Shown here piece after piece: positions 7,713 to 17,090 of a stretch of 64,000 nucleotides of DNA. Below the pieces are notes generated by a model. It was given only the letters and a program-made list of their open reading frames with translations, made no database searches and was not told the DNA's origin. A program made the position numbers and the translations under genes. This stretch comes from Natronorubrum sediminis (lineage in GTDB: Archaea > Halobacteriota > Halobacteria > Halobacteriales > Natrialbaceae), in assembly GCF_900108095.1 (NCBI RefSeq), contig NZ_FNWL01000002.1, positions 416,748 to 480,747 of the forward strand, read 5' to 3'. Every line of letters begins with the position of its first letter. The first letter of the stretch is position 1.

Positions 7713-8744
7713 CTACGTTTGTGCTGACTTGGCAAACTCGAGTTCCGAACACTCGTACGTGTAGCACTTGATTCCGTTCTCCGCACAGTGGTCTGCCAAC
7801 TTCGACGGCCAGACGTCCGTCTCGTCGAAGTCGCCTAGATATGCGACCGTGACTTTGTCACTACTCTGACTGGCTTCACTCTCGACCACTACGGCCGTAT
7901 TCGGATCGTCGTGGCTCGTCTTGATCACGCAGTCACCCGATACGTAGGGATTCGAAGCGAACTCGAGATTCTCGTGTTTGTACCGCCAAAGTTTGATATC
8001 GGTATCGACACAGTACGACGCGAGGATGGCGGGGTGATACTCTCGCCACTCCGCCGGCCCCTCGTCGAGCGAACTCGGGAACGCAACGCTAACGGCTTCT
8101 CCGTCCATCTCTTGGCCGTACGCACCGGTATTCTTCTCGGGAGGCATCACCTCGATAACGACGCCTACCGACGGCTCATCGGTTCCAGCTTTCACGACAC
8201 GATCACCCGGCTTAAACGGATTCTCGGGCTTTTGATTCATGTGGGCAGTGTTCGGACCGAGGTCGATCAGTTCGTTCATCGGTCGGGCCGCTAAATGGTC
8301 GAGTTTCTCCGGCGACTCTCCCGAGTAAGCCGCTTCGGACTCAACCTTCGACGTTAGTGTCTCGAGTCGCTCCCACCCGAGCAGCATCAGACTGTCTTCG
8401 TTGTCTCGGTGCCAGACCATCACGACGATATCGTCGTCTGGATCACGCTCCACGAGTGACTCCGGGAGGAATGCAGAGACGTCTCGCGACGACTTGACGT
8501 CAACCTTGTAGCCGAAGACCTCAAAGTCATACCCCGAGAAACTTTCGGAGTTGCACCGTCTAATTGCCTCTTCGTTCTTCCACTCCCACATCTCGACTGG
8601 CAGATATTCACGACAGAACTGTTCGAATGCAAGCTCCCCCAAGTTCCCAATTCGTTTGACATCCAAGTCGTCGACACCTTGAATGACTGCCTGATGATGT
8701 GCCCGTTTGTGGTCGATTTCATTTGGCGTATATCGATACATCAT
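7713..8744 (-). CDS. PD-(D/E)XK nuclease-like protein with duplicated C-terminal module
   Basis: 343 residues. The N-terminal half carries GNLGELAFEQF, then GYDFEVFGYKVDVKSS, the E...D...xVK arrangement of PD-(D/E)XK nuclease folds. From about residue 174 two similar segments of 80-85 residues follow. Each begins NPF/NPY...GDxVxK, continues with a V(V/I)E strand and an AxxC turn, and ends with an LEFA motif. The protein lies beside the integrase with an AT-rich upstream region, so it is probably cargo of a mobile element, perhaps in defence. I do not recognise a named family for the whole protein; the nuclease call is motif-based. Confidence 0.6.
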   Translation of the reverse strand: MMYRYTPNEIDHKRAHHQAVIQGVDDLDVKRIGNLGELAFEQFCREYLPVEMWEWKNEEAIRRCNSESFSGYDFEVFGYKVDVKSSRDVSAFLPESLVERDPDDDIVVMVWHRDNEDSLMLLGWERLETLTSKVESEAAYSGESPEKLDHLAARPMNELIDLGPNTAHMNQKPENPFKPGDRVVKAGTDEPSVGVVIEVMPPEKNTGAYGQEMDGEAVSVAFPSSLDEGPAEWREYHPAILASYCVDTDIKLWRYKHENLEFASNPYVSGDCVIKTSHDDPNTAVVVESEASQSSDKVTVAYLGDFDETDVWPSKLADHCAENGIKCYTYECSELEFAKSAQT

Positions 8745-8955
8745 GTTGATTTATAATCCAATAAAAATAAAATTTCGTGTTTTTAGATATGAGTGTACAA
8801 GAACCTGTTCGAGCCGTAGAAAACACTATAAGATAGAGTCAATCTACCCACACGTTAGCTGTTCGATCAGTGTATAACTCGACCTAGTTGGCACTACAAC
8901 TTCTGATCGCCTTCTTGCTGGAAAACATCTTATTTGTTTGATTCTGTTGGTTACC

Positions 8956-9786
8956 CTAACCACAAAGCAATACCCACAATCCGCCGAGTGTAAACACCAT
9001 CCCAATACTGGCGTTCACCGCCGGATACCACCAGTACGCTCGCTCGAGGTCCACCTCGCTAAGTCCGATTCCGACCAGCAAAATCGGATACGCCAGCATC
9101 AACAGCCCGAGCCGATAGTCGAGGAGCGCGAATACGCCCGCGGCGAGCGCCCAGACCGAACCGCAGTAGACCGTCGCGAGGCGCCCACCGAGACGGGTTG
9201 CGGTGGTTTCGATGTCTGCGCGGCGGTCGGGTTCGATGTCCGGGATGGCCGAGAACGTGTGCATGCCCATCGCCCAGAGCCATCCGCCGAGGAGTGCGAG
9301 GACGGGCGGTGTCGTTCCGGCGACCGCGGCGTACGCTGTCGCACCGGGGAGGATGTAGAGGCCATTCGAGAGCGAGTCCAGAGGTGGACGGGTTTTGAGG
9401 CGCAGCGGCGGCGCGCTGTAGGCCGCCCCGAGAACGAAGAACCCGAGAAGCCAGGGGGCAGCGACGGTCGGGGTGATCGCCAACAGCGCGAGGCCAAGTG
9501 CGAACGACAAGGTGACTGACCAGCGAGTCGCGGCGTCGCCACGGTAGCGTGATTCCCGGTCGGCTTTTTTCGGATTTTCGCGGTCGGCGTCGGCGTCAAA
9601 AACGTCGTTGATACCGTAGAGGAAGAGATTCGCGGGGAGGAGGAAGTACCCAAACAGGACGAGTACGGTCGGGGTGAACAGCGCACCAACCGACTCGGCG
9701 GCATAGACAGCACCCACGAGTACGGGACCGGCGAGGTAGGGCCAAAAACGTGGTCGTGATCGAACCAGAAGCGCTCGAGAAGTCAT
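8956..9786 (-). CDS. lyeJ: Lycopene elongase / UbiA-type prenyltransferase
   Basis: 276 residues from the ATG at 9786, which overlaps the crtI stop (ATGA). It is a polytopic UbiA-family prenyltransferase with the first aspartate-rich motif NDVFDADADRENPKK and a second acidic motif PDIEPDRRADI. In haloarchaea this gene beside crtI adds C5 units to both ends of lycopene, the first step from C40 to the C50 pigment bacterioruberin. The overlap with crtI and crtB indicates a single transcript. A cruF-type hydratase gene is not seen in the window. Confidence 0.88.
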   Translation of the reverse strand: MTSRALLVRSRPRFWPYLAGPVLVGAVYAAESVGALFTPTVLVLFGYFLLPANLFLYGINDVFDADADRENPKKADRESRYRGDAATRWSVTLSFALGLALLAITPTVAAPWLLGFFVLGAAYSAPPLRLKTRPPLDSLSNGLYILPGATAYAAVAGTTPPVLALLGGWLWAMGMHTFSAIPDIEPDRRADIETTATRLGGRLATVYCGSVWALAAGVFALLDYRLGLLMLAYPILLVGIGLSEVDLERAYWWYPAVNASIGMVFTLGGLWVLLCG

Positions 9787-11309
9787 ACAGTCGGTGTCTC
9801 GGTGGCAACGTCGGCGATGAGCGCGTCGGCGGTATGCTGCCCGCTGATGAGACACATCGGTACGCCGATGCCGGGCGTCGTGTACGCGCCGGTGTAGTAC
9901 AGTCCCTCGAGTGCGGACGAACGGTGGCTCGGGCGGAACGGCCCGGTTTGGCGGAGCGTGTGAGCGAGACCGAGCGCGCTCCCTTCGCGGGCGTTGTACC
10001 GAGTCGCGAAGTCGGAGATGCAAAACGATTCCTCGACGAGGAGACGGTCCCGAAGGGCCACGCCGGTGTTTGCCGCGATGTCGTCGAGGAGAGAGTCTCG
10101 ATAGGCCTCGCGGATCGCCTCGTCGTCCTCGAGGCCGGGGGCGATGGGGACGAGCGCGAAGAGGGCGCTACAGCCGTCAGGAGCGACGGTGTCGTCGGTG
10201 ACCGACGGTGCACAGAGGTAGTACGCAGGGTTATCGGGCCAATTTGGTTCGTCGAAGATGGTCTCGAAGTGGGGGTCCCAGTCGGTCGGAAGCACGAGGG
10301 TATGGTGGGCGATGTCCTCGAGGTCGCCGGTGATGCCGAGGTAGAGCAAGAATGCCGATGGTGCGTAGGTTCGGGTGTCCCAATACGGTTCGTCGTGTTG
10401 TCTGAATTCGGGTTCGAGGAGTGACTGTTCGGTGTGGGCGTAGTCTGCGTTACTGACGACGAAATCGGCGTCGACGGGCCCGGCTGACGTCTCGAGGTGG
10501 AATCCAGTTTGTTGGGGCGCGATCTTTCGGACCTCGTATCCGGTTCGGAATTCGACGCCGAGTTCGGTGCAGAGATCGACGATTCCGTCGACGACGGCTG
10601 CGATTCCCCCTCGTGGATAGTAGACGCCGAGGTTGAAATCGACGTGGCTCATCAGGTTGTAGAGTGCGGGGGTGTTCGACGGCGACCCGCCGAGAAAAAC
10701 GAGTGAGTACTGGACGACCTGCTGGAGTTTCGGGTGGTCGAAGTACGACGACACGTGATCGTCCATCGAGCCGAGCAAGCCGAGTCCGCGGGCGTTTTTC
10801 AGGACGTTCCAATCGACGTAGTCGCGAAACAGGGGCCGATTCGTGTAGACGAAGTGTTCCATCCCGATGTCGTAGGTTTCCGTCGAGCGCTCGAGGTAGT
10901 CTTCGAGTGCGTCAGCGGCACCGTCCTCGTAGAATTCGAACGCGGCTTTGGTGGCCTCGACGTCTGGTGTTACGTCGAGTCGGTCGCCGTCTTTCCAGAA
11001 AATCCGGTAGTGGGGATCGAGTCGCTCGAGGGTGTAGAAATCGGAGGGGTCACGCTCGAACGCGGCGAAGAAGCGCTCGAAGACGTCGGGCATCATGTAC
11101 CACGACGGGCCCATATCGAATCGAAAGCCGGCGCGCTCGAGGACGCTCGCGCGGCCGCCGAGTTGGTCGTTCTTCTCGAGGACGGTGACGGACGCACCCG
11201 CCGCTGCGAGATGGGCGGCCGTCGAGAGTCCACCGAATCCGCTGCCGACGATGACGACGGAGTTCCCCTCGAGAGCGTTCGGTGGGGCCGACCATGGCTC
11301 CGTAGTCAT
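9783..11309 (-). CDS. crtI: Phytoene desaturase family carotenoid oxidoreductase
   Basis: 508 residues. The FAD-binding dinucleotide motif VVIVGSGFGGLSTAAHLA starts near residue 18 and leads into VLEKNDQLGGRAS. The C-terminal flavin signature GLYYTGAYTTPGIGVPMCL lies near residue 475. It would either desaturate phytoene towards lycopene or act as a later 3,4-desaturase; its position between crtB and the elongase does not decide this. It overlaps crtB by four bases at one end and the elongase at the other, so all three pigment genes are translationally coupled. Confidence 0.92.
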   Translation of the reverse strand: MTTEPWSAPPNALEGNSVVIVGSGFGGLSTAAHLAAAGASVTVLEKNDQLGGRASVLERAGFRFDMGPSWYMMPDVFERFFAAFERDPSDFYTLERLDPHYRIFWKDGDRLDVTPDVEATKAAFEFYEDGAADALEDYLERSTETYDIGMEHFVYTNRPLFRDYVDWNVLKNARGLGLLGSMDDHVSSYFDHPKLQQVVQYSLVFLGGSPSNTPALYNLMSHVDFNLGVYYPRGGIAAVVDGIVDLCTELGVEFRTGYEVRKIAPQQTGFHLETSAGPVDADFVVSNADYAHTEQSLLEPEFRQHDEPYWDTRTYAPSAFLLYLGITGDLEDIAHHTLVLPTDWDPHFETIFDEPNWPDNPAYYLCAPSVTDDTVAPDGCSALFALVPIAPGLEDDEAIREAYRDSLLDDIAANTGVALRDRLLVEESFCISDFATRYNAREGSALGLAHTLRQTGPFRPSHRSSALEGLYYTGAYTTPGIGVPMCLISGQHTADALIADVATETPTV

Positions 11310-12373
11310 TCTGACCTCGTTCCGAAGTAAGTTCGAATGCGACCGACGGTGCGGCGGGCCGAATGCATCGGTCGGGGAAAATTCGATTCTGATTGCGTCG
11401 ACCCCGCGTTCGTCACTTGCGTGGTCTCACCCTGGCTGCTCGAGTCGGAATCGGCTGCGTCAGGCTCGCCCGGCGAAATCGCGCTGACGGCCTCGAAGAC
11501 GGCCTCCGGGTCTCGTGTTCGTCGCCAGTGATACCACGTTCGGGCGGTGACGGCGAGACGTCGAGGTCTCGAGAGCGAGGGCCGACTCGCGAGCGTGTCG
11601 TATCCGTTCTGGCGGATGAGTCGGTGGTGTTCGGCGTACAGTACGGCGGCGAGGAGGACGCCGAACTGAACGTCTTCTGGGAGGTGGGGGATGCCGGCGA
11701 CGCCGTTTCTGTAGAGCGATTCGGTGCGTTCGAGTTCGTCTTCGATCACCGCGGCGACGCTGTCGTCGAACCGAAGCGATTCGATATCGTCGACGGTGAC
11801 GCCGTGACGGTGGAGGACCTCGCGAGGGAGGTAGATTCTGTCGTACTTCCGGACGTCCTCGCGAACGTCTCGAAGGAAGTTGGTCAACTGGAATCCTTCG
11901 GCGAGCGCGGCTGCGTGGGGTCTGACTGCGGGATCGAGGTCGGCAGCGAAGACGTCGGTCAACAGGTACGCGACTGCGACCGACGAGCCACGAAGGTAAT
12001 CGTCGAGGTCGTCGATCGTGTCGTATCTGGCTCGCTCGAGGTCCATCGCCATGGCGTCGAGGAATATCTCGATCTCACGATGATCGAGGTCGTGTTCGTT
12101 GCGGACGGCGGCGAATCCCTTCATCACGTCGCTCGTCGGATCGCGTTCGCCGAGCGCTTCGGCGCGAAGTGCCTCGAGTTCGCGGCGTTGTGCCGTCGTC
12201 GACTCCGGTTCGGGATCGTCGACGATTTCGTCTGCGACGCGGAAGAATGCGTACATGACGTGTGTCGGGTCGCGTGCACGCTCGGGAAGAAGCCGAGTAG
12301 CGAGGTGGAACGTTCGCCCGGTGCGTCGATGGATCGATTCCGCGGTCGCGCGGTGAGACGATGGCGTAGACAT
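11306..12373 (-). CDS. crtB: Phytoene synthase
   Basis: 355-residue squalene/phytoene synthase that condenses two geranylgeranyl diphosphates to phytoene. Both magnesium-binding aspartate motifs are present: DEIVDDPE near residue 48 and FLRDVREDVRKYDRIYLP near residue 168. The C-terminal 45 residues are a polar extension without a known domain. It is first in the leftward carotenoid operon, and the LOV-containing Bat-like regulator gene lies only 74 bases upstream on the same strand, suggesting light-linked pigment control. Confidence 0.93.
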   Translation of the reverse strand: MSTPSSHRATAESIHRRTGRTFHLATRLLPERARDPTHVMYAFFRVADEIVDDPEPESTTAQRRELEALRAEALGERDPTSDVMKGFAAVRNEHDLDHREIEIFLDAMAMDLERARYDTIDDLDDYLRGSSVAVAYLLTDVFAADLDPAVRPHAAALAEGFQLTNFLRDVREDVRKYDRIYLPREVLHRHGVTVDDIESLRFDDSVAAVIEDELERTESLYRNGVAGIPHLPEDVQFGVLLAAVLYAEHHRLIRQNGYDTLASRPSLSRPRRLAVTARTWYHWRRTRDPEAVFEAVSAISPGEPDAADSDSSSQGETTQVTNAGSTQSESNFPRPMHSARRTVGRIRTYFGTRSE

Positions 12374-12447
12374 GGTGGGTGCGTACGTTCCTGTAGCAAC
12401 CCTCGGCCCGTATCACCGATACCTTACCAGTAAGTATCGGAGAGAAT

Positions 12448-14025
12448 TTAGCCCAAAACGGCCGTGAGAAGCTTTCGTTCGGCTGCACGGAGGTGCTGGT
12501 GAAATGTCGGTCGAGAGACGCCCATCGACGCCGCGAGTTCGTCACCGGTCGTCGTGCGAGGGTCGTCGTAGTATCCCGAGTAAAACGCGCTGTAAAGCGC
12601 CGTTGCCTGTCGATCGGTCAGTCGGTCCTCCAGCGTCGACTCGAACGCAGCACGAGTCGTCGGTCGGTGCGTTCGTTCCCGGTAGGCCACGAGTTCGAGC
12701 CCGTCGTATCGATCCTCGAGCAGTTCGAGGATCACTCGACCACCGGTTTCAGCGGGCACGGTAATCTCGAGTTCAGCGACACCGGATTCGGCTGTCAGCG
12801 TCTGTACTTCCGCGCCGCGTTCGGCGAGGTGGTCGATAACCGATCCGGGTGCGAGTTCGAGTTCGATCAGTGGGGTTTCACCACCGCCGATCCGCGTCAC
12901 TGACTCGAGATGCTCGGTAGTGGGTGGCGATTCGTCGGTGCTCGCCGCGACGTCCTCGGAGGTGTCGACGAACAGGTGTAAGTGACCGTCACCGCCTTTT
13001 GCGGAGCCACGAAGCTCGAGGGGAGCGTTCCAGGTGTCAGCGAGTGCGACCGGGAAGAACGACTCGTCGGTGATCGTGAACTCGAGCTCGATGAGATCGT
13101 CTGCTGTCAGTCCGCGTCGGCTTTGGGCTGCGTTGATCGCCGTCGCGATGGTTCGACCCACCGACTCGAGAACCACCAGTTCGCGCTCGTCCAGGGCGTC
13201 CGTGTCGGTCCCGACGACGACCAACACGCCGTAGGTTGCGTCGCCGTACACGAGGGGGATAGCAGCGAACCGTCCGGCGTCGCGCTCGAGACGTAACCCG
13301 GATTGGTCTTCCAGAGAGCCGAGGACGACCGATTCCTGGGAGAACGCTCGAGCTATCGGGGAGTCTCCGTCGAGATCGATACTGAGGTCCTCGAAGGAGT
13401 CGTCGAAGTGGGCGTGCGTGGAGGTCTCGAGTGTGTTCGCCGCGAGGTCCGGTTCGCCGATCCACGTTGCGGCGTAGGACTCCGTCGCGGCGATTCGCTC
13501 GACGATGGCTTGCTCGGTTTCTTCGCGGTCGACTCCGTGCATCAGGAGTTCGGTGACGTCTGCGAGCAGGCCGTTGATTCGATCGACGAGGCGGTCGAGG
13601 CGTTCGCGCTCGGCCGCCAGCGCGAGTTGGGCCTCCTTGCGCTGGGTGATATCGACCTGAAAGCCGACGTAGTTCGTGACGTCGCCGGTTTCGTCCCGAA
13701 GCGGTGCGACGGTGACTTCGTTCCAGAACGGGTCGCCGTCTTCGCGGTAGTTGAGCAGTTCGACGGTGACAGCTTCAGCACTCTCGATTCCGTCTTTGAG
13801 TTCGCTCACAGCCGCTGGATCGGTCTCGTCTCCCTGCAAGAATCGACAGTTTTTCCCGAGGACGTCTTCGGCCGCGTATCCGGTGAGCCGTTCGAAGGAC
13901 TCGTTCACGTAAACGAGCGAATTATCCGGCTGGTCCGGGTCACTGATCGTGATACCGACGGGTGCCTCGTCGATTGCCCGTTCTTTGAGTTCGAAGTCGA
14001 CCTGGTCCAGGTCCCGCGTCTTCAT
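12448..14025 (-). CDS. Bat-like regulator: LOV/PAS, GAF and HTH-10 domains
   Basis: 525 residues. The N-terminal PAS domain matches the LOV class: LGKNCRFLQGDETD places the flavin-reactive cysteine at residue 60, with the flavin-contacting Asn92 (LLNY), Asn102 (FWNE) and Gln123 (GFQVDIT). A GAF domain follows (about 150-300), then the bacterio-opsin activator region, and finally HTH-10 (LTDRQATALYSAFYSGYY...GVSRPTFHQHLRAAERK). In Halobacterium the related Bat protein activates bacterio-opsin and phytoene synthase genes in response to light and low oxygen. Here it lies directly before crtB on the same strand, which fits blue-light control of carotenoids. No opsin gene is present in the window. 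Confidence 0.9.
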   Translation of the reverse strand: MKTRDLDQVDFELKERAIDEAPVGITISDPDQPDNSLVYVNESFERLTGYAAEDVLGKNCRFLQGDETDPAAVSELKDGIESAEAVTVELLNYREDGDPFWNEVTVAPLRDETGDVTNYVGFQVDITQRKEAQLALAAERERLDRLVDRINGLLADVTELLMHGVDREETEQAIVERIAATESYAATWIGEPDLAANTLETSTHAHFDDSFEDLSIDLDGDSPIARAFSQESVVLGSLEDQSGLRLERDAGRFAAIPLVYGDATYGVLVVVGTDTDALDERELVVLESVGRTIATAINAAQSRRGLTADDLIELEFTITDESFFPVALADTWNAPLELRGSAKGGDGHLHLFVDTSEDVAASTDESPPTTEHLESVTRIGGGETPLIELELAPGSVIDHLAERGAEVQTLTAESGVAELEITVPAETGGRVILELLEDRYDGLELVAYRERTHRPTTRAAFESTLEDRLTDRQATALYSAFYSGYYDDPRTTTGDELAASMGVSRPTFHQHLRAAERKLLTAVLG

Positions 14026-14505
14026 ATAATGACTGTCGAGTTCGAGGACAAGAAGGTTTGCTCGAGGCCGTCGTCTCCGAGCGAACCCAGTTCTAATCCA
14101 ATTCTGCTTCTCGAGTGCGAGAGAATAGTCAACTTATAGATGGATCGAGGTCTCTCATACACGTTCGTCAGCGTCTGATAGAGTGATTCGCTATCTGATC
14201 TATCGGACACATATCGAGCCGTGGCCTCTGAGATAATAACACGAAATATTAGCTAGAAGCGACCCAGTGTCGCCCTTTAGTAGAAAAAATTCCCGTCGGT
14301 CCAAATAGTGCCTGATATAGTTAACAATAGTCGCCTCTCAGAGGTGTCTCGTCTAAAGTAGCACTGAAATTCGAGCTCACCACGGGGACTCGAGTACTCA
14401 CTTCCCATACACGATTCGTTTGCAGGCATCACTTACTCGGAATTCAGTTTCCATTATAATTCTGATACCAGAAACCCCAAATGAAGCGTTCCCGACAGTA
14501 GCTGT
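14026..14505. other. Divergent intergenic region, 480 bases
   Basis: AT-rich non-coding stretch between the leftward Bat-like gene and the rightward RNase gene, where both promoters must lie. It includes AGTTAACAAT near 14320 and GATAG/CTATC inverted halves near 14178-14196. I see no gene or RNA in it. Confidence 0.6.
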
Positions 14506-16332
14506 ATGTCAGAATTGAATTCGGAGATGCCGTGGATTCCAGCCGACGCGGGTCCCGAGTTCGACCCGCTCGAGCACGCTGATATCCACCCTTCGTCGGA
14601 CACCCCGATGGTCGTAACGCCGCGGGGTGGCGACCGCGAGGTCGGCCGAAGTTGCTATCAGGTCGATACCGTTTCCGGGACCTACCTCGTCGATTGTGGA
14701 TTGAATCAGGGGAGTGGCGACGCGTTCCCCGATTTTCGAGGCCTCGAGCCAGAATCCGTCGACGCCGTCTTTCTCACTCACGCGCACATCGACCACTGCG
14801 GTGGCCTACCGGTGCTCGAGGCCCGCGGCTTGCTCGCGGACGACGCGCCGGTCGTCGCAACGCCGCCGACGGTCGACCTCGCGACGACGCTTCTCGAGGA
14901 CTCACTCAAAATCCACAGACGTGAGACCGCCCGTACGAAGCGGAATCAGGAGTTCACGCGCCGGGATCTCGACGAAATATTCGACCGGTTCGAAGCCGTC
15001 GACTACGGCGGTGGAACGCTCGAGGCCGTCGCCGATTCCGTCGTGCAAGATCCGATCGTCTTCCAGTTCGGAAACGCTGCTCACCTCCTCGGTTCGGCGT
15101 GGCTCGCCCTTCAGACCGGTGGCTATCGCGTCGTTTTTTCGGGTGACATCGGCGACAGGGCGAGTCACCTGCCGGATCTTGCGCCGCCGCCACAGGCCGA
15201 TCTATTGTTGCTCGAGTCGACCTACGGCGCGACACATAGCCATACAGCCTTCCGAGACGCGCAGTCGACGATCTACGAAACGGTCGAGCGCGCGCTGAAC
15301 AACCACGAACCGGTCCTCATTCCGACGTTCGCCGTCGGCCGGGCCCAGACGCTTCAGTTACTGTTCGCCGATCGGTTGCACACGCTGGCGGGCGACCTGC
15401 GCGACGACGTGCGACTCGTCGTCGACGGCATGGCGGAGGAGGCCACCGAAATCTACCACGAGTACGTGAGAAACACCGACTACGTAGACGAGTCGATCGC
15501 GAATCGCGCGACGGAGAGTGGGGATACGACGCCGTTCTCTCCGCCACACACCGAATTTCCTCAAAGTGATGCGGACCGACGGGCGATTCTCGAGGACGCT
15601 GACCCAACTGCTGGCGGAAACGTTCCGATCATCGTCGCCCCCTCGGGGATGCTCACCGGCGGCAACTCGCCGAGATACCTCCTCGAGATCGCGGCCAGAT
15701 TCCACTCGGCGACGATCGTGCTCACCGGCTATCAGGCAACGCGGACGACGGGGAGAACCATCCAGAACCAGGTCGATGCCGGTAGCGAAGCGGTCCAGTT
15801 CACCGCCGACGCGGATCCGTTCGGAACCGAGTGGCCGAGCGCCGAGAACGTCTCCTGGGTCTCCGCCGAGAACTCGAGTGAACTGGTGGCCAGAGCGACG
15901 ATTCCAGCGGAGTGGGTGTCTCTCGTCGGCGGCCTCAGCGGCCACGCCGCCCAACACGGCCTACTCGAGTTCGCACGGACGGTCGACCCGGAGACAATCG
16001 CGTTGATTCACGGCCCGAATTACGCGCAGGAACACCTCGGGACCCACCTGGCGAAGAACGTCGAGAGCGTCGAGAACGTAACCCGTAGTCGACGACTGAC
16101 GCCAATCGCCGTCGACCGTGAGGCGACTCCGGAGACGCCAACGCTGTCTCCCGAACAGTTCGAGACGGACCACGAGAGCGCCTACGACCAACTCGAGGAC
16201 GTCTTCGACCGCCTTGCAGCGTTGAACGAGGAGGTTGCCACGGCACGGACCGAAACGACTCGGAGCGAAGCCGAGATCCGCGCCATCGTTCGAGACGAAC
16301 TCGAGCGAGCGGGTGTGCTCGACGGAGAGTGA
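14506..16332 (+). CDS. Beta-CASP metallo-beta-lactamase ribonuclease
   Basis: 608 residues. The metallo-beta-lactamase core carries LTHAHIDHCGGLP near residue 90 (HxHxDH zinc motif), HLLGSAW and the aspartate in FSGDIGD. A beta-CASP insertion follows with PTFAVGRAQ and GGNSPRYL, ending with SGHAAQHGLLEF and IHGPNYAQEHL. This architecture belongs to archaeal RNA-processing nucleases related to CPSF73/RNase J, without the KH domains of aCPSF1, so it is aCPSF2-like. The last 70 residues form a predicted coiled coil (YDQLEDVFDRLAALNEEV) that may mediate oligomerisation. Confidence 0.9.
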   Translation: MSELNSEMPWIPADAGPEFDPLEHADIHPSSDTPMVVTPRGGDREVGRSCYQVDTVSGTYLVDCGLNQGSGDAFPDFRGLEPESVDAVFLTHAHIDHCGGLPVLEARGLLADDAPVVATPPTVDLATTLLEDSLKIHRRETARTKRNQEFTRRDLDEIFDRFEAVDYGGGTLEAVADSVVQDPIVFQFGNAAHLLGSAWLALQTGGYRVVFSGDIGDRASHLPDLAPPPQADLLLLESTYGATHSHTAFRDAQSTIYETVERALNNHEPVLIPTFAVGRAQTLQLLFADRLHTLAGDLRDDVRLVVDGMAEEATEIYHEYVRNTDYVDESIANRATESGDTTPFSPPHTEFPQSDADRRAILEDADPTAGGNVPIIVAPSGMLTGGNSPRYLLEIAARFHSATIVLTGYQATRTTGRTIQNQVDAGSEAVQFTADADPFGTEWPSAENVSWVSAENSSELVARATIPAEWVSLVGGLSGHAAQHGLLEFARTVDPETIALIHGPNYAQEHLGTHLAKNVESVENVTRSRRLTPIAVDREATPETPTLSPEQFETDHESAYDQLEDVFDRLAALNEEVATARTETTRSEAEIRAIVRDELERAGVLDGE

Positions 16333-16432
16333 GGACGCCTCGGAAATTCGATATCGTCGCGGTGATTGCCAGTGTGAAACTCACGTTTCGGGACAACGAA
16401 CGCTTACAGTCGTTACTGTCGTACGTTCCCGT

Positions 16433-16567
16433 ATGGCATACGAACTGCACTGCGATAGCTGTCACCTCGAGCGAGAGTGTGCCGATTGGATCGAGGCGAA
16501 CAGCGACGCGAACGACCACGAAGCCGCGTATCCCGACCACTGGGTGACGATCGTCGCGCTCGAGTGA
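16433..16567 (+). CDS. Small haloarchaeal zinc-binding-like protein
   Basis: 44 residues starting MAYELHCDSCHLERECADW. A CDSC pair plus a third cysteine and several histidines resemble a half zinc finger, a common pattern among haloarchaeal microproteins. It is rich in acidic residues and ends WVTIVALE. It lies 100 bases after the RNase gene and 62 before the MaoC gene on the same strand. No function is known to me. Confidence 0.65.
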   Translation: MAYELHCDSCHLERECADWIEANSDANDHEAAYPDHWVTIVALE

Positions 16568-16629
16568 TCGTCTGCAAGCGGCTTCGCCTTCCCATACGCT
16601 CATTGTCGTGTCGAACACAGTAGCGAGCG

Positions 16630-17082
16630 ATGCAATACTACGAAGATATCGAGGTTGGCGACACTACCGAGTTCGGTGAGTATCACGTTACGAAAGAAGA
16701 GATCGTCGACTTCGCCGAGCGATACGATCCACAGGTGTTTCACACGGACGAGGAGGCAGCGAAAGAGTCCGCGTTCGGCGAACTGGTCGCATCAGGATGG
16801 CACACGGCATCGATGTGCATGCGGATGCTCGTCGACGGGCCGCTTCAGGAGCGAGCGGGGATGGGTGCCCGGGGTGTCGACGAACTTCGCTGGAAACAGC
16901 CAGTGCGGCCGGGAGACACCCTCTCGATCCGCTCGGAAGTTATCGACAAACGCGTCTCCGAAAGTGACCCAAAACGCGGTTACGTGGACAGTTTCCTCGA
17001 GGGCCGAACCCAAGATGGAGACGTCGTCATCTCCTGGATCGGTCTGGGGATGATCGAACGCCGAAACCCCGGTGAGGATTGA
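16630..17082 (+). CDS. MaoC family dehydratase
   Basis: 150-residue hot-dog fold protein: YYEDIEVGDTTEFGEYHVTKEEIVDFAERYDPQ leads to FGELVASGWHTASMCMRML, where Asp and His of the hydratase dyad normally sit (YDPQVFHTD). MaoC enzymes hydrate trans-2-enoyl-CoA thioesters. Length is normal for a single-domain member. It stands alone beside RNA-processing and hypothetical genes rather than within the lipid cluster further right. Confidence 0.9.
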   Translation: MQYYEDIEVGDTTEFGEYHVTKEEIVDFAERYDPQVFHTDEEAAKESAFGELVASGWHTASMCMRMLVDGPLQERAGMGARGVDELRWKQPVRPGDTLSIRSEVIDKRVSESDPKRGYVDSFLEGRTQDGDVVISWIGLGMIERRNPGED

Positions 17083-17090
17083 CCGAACGG

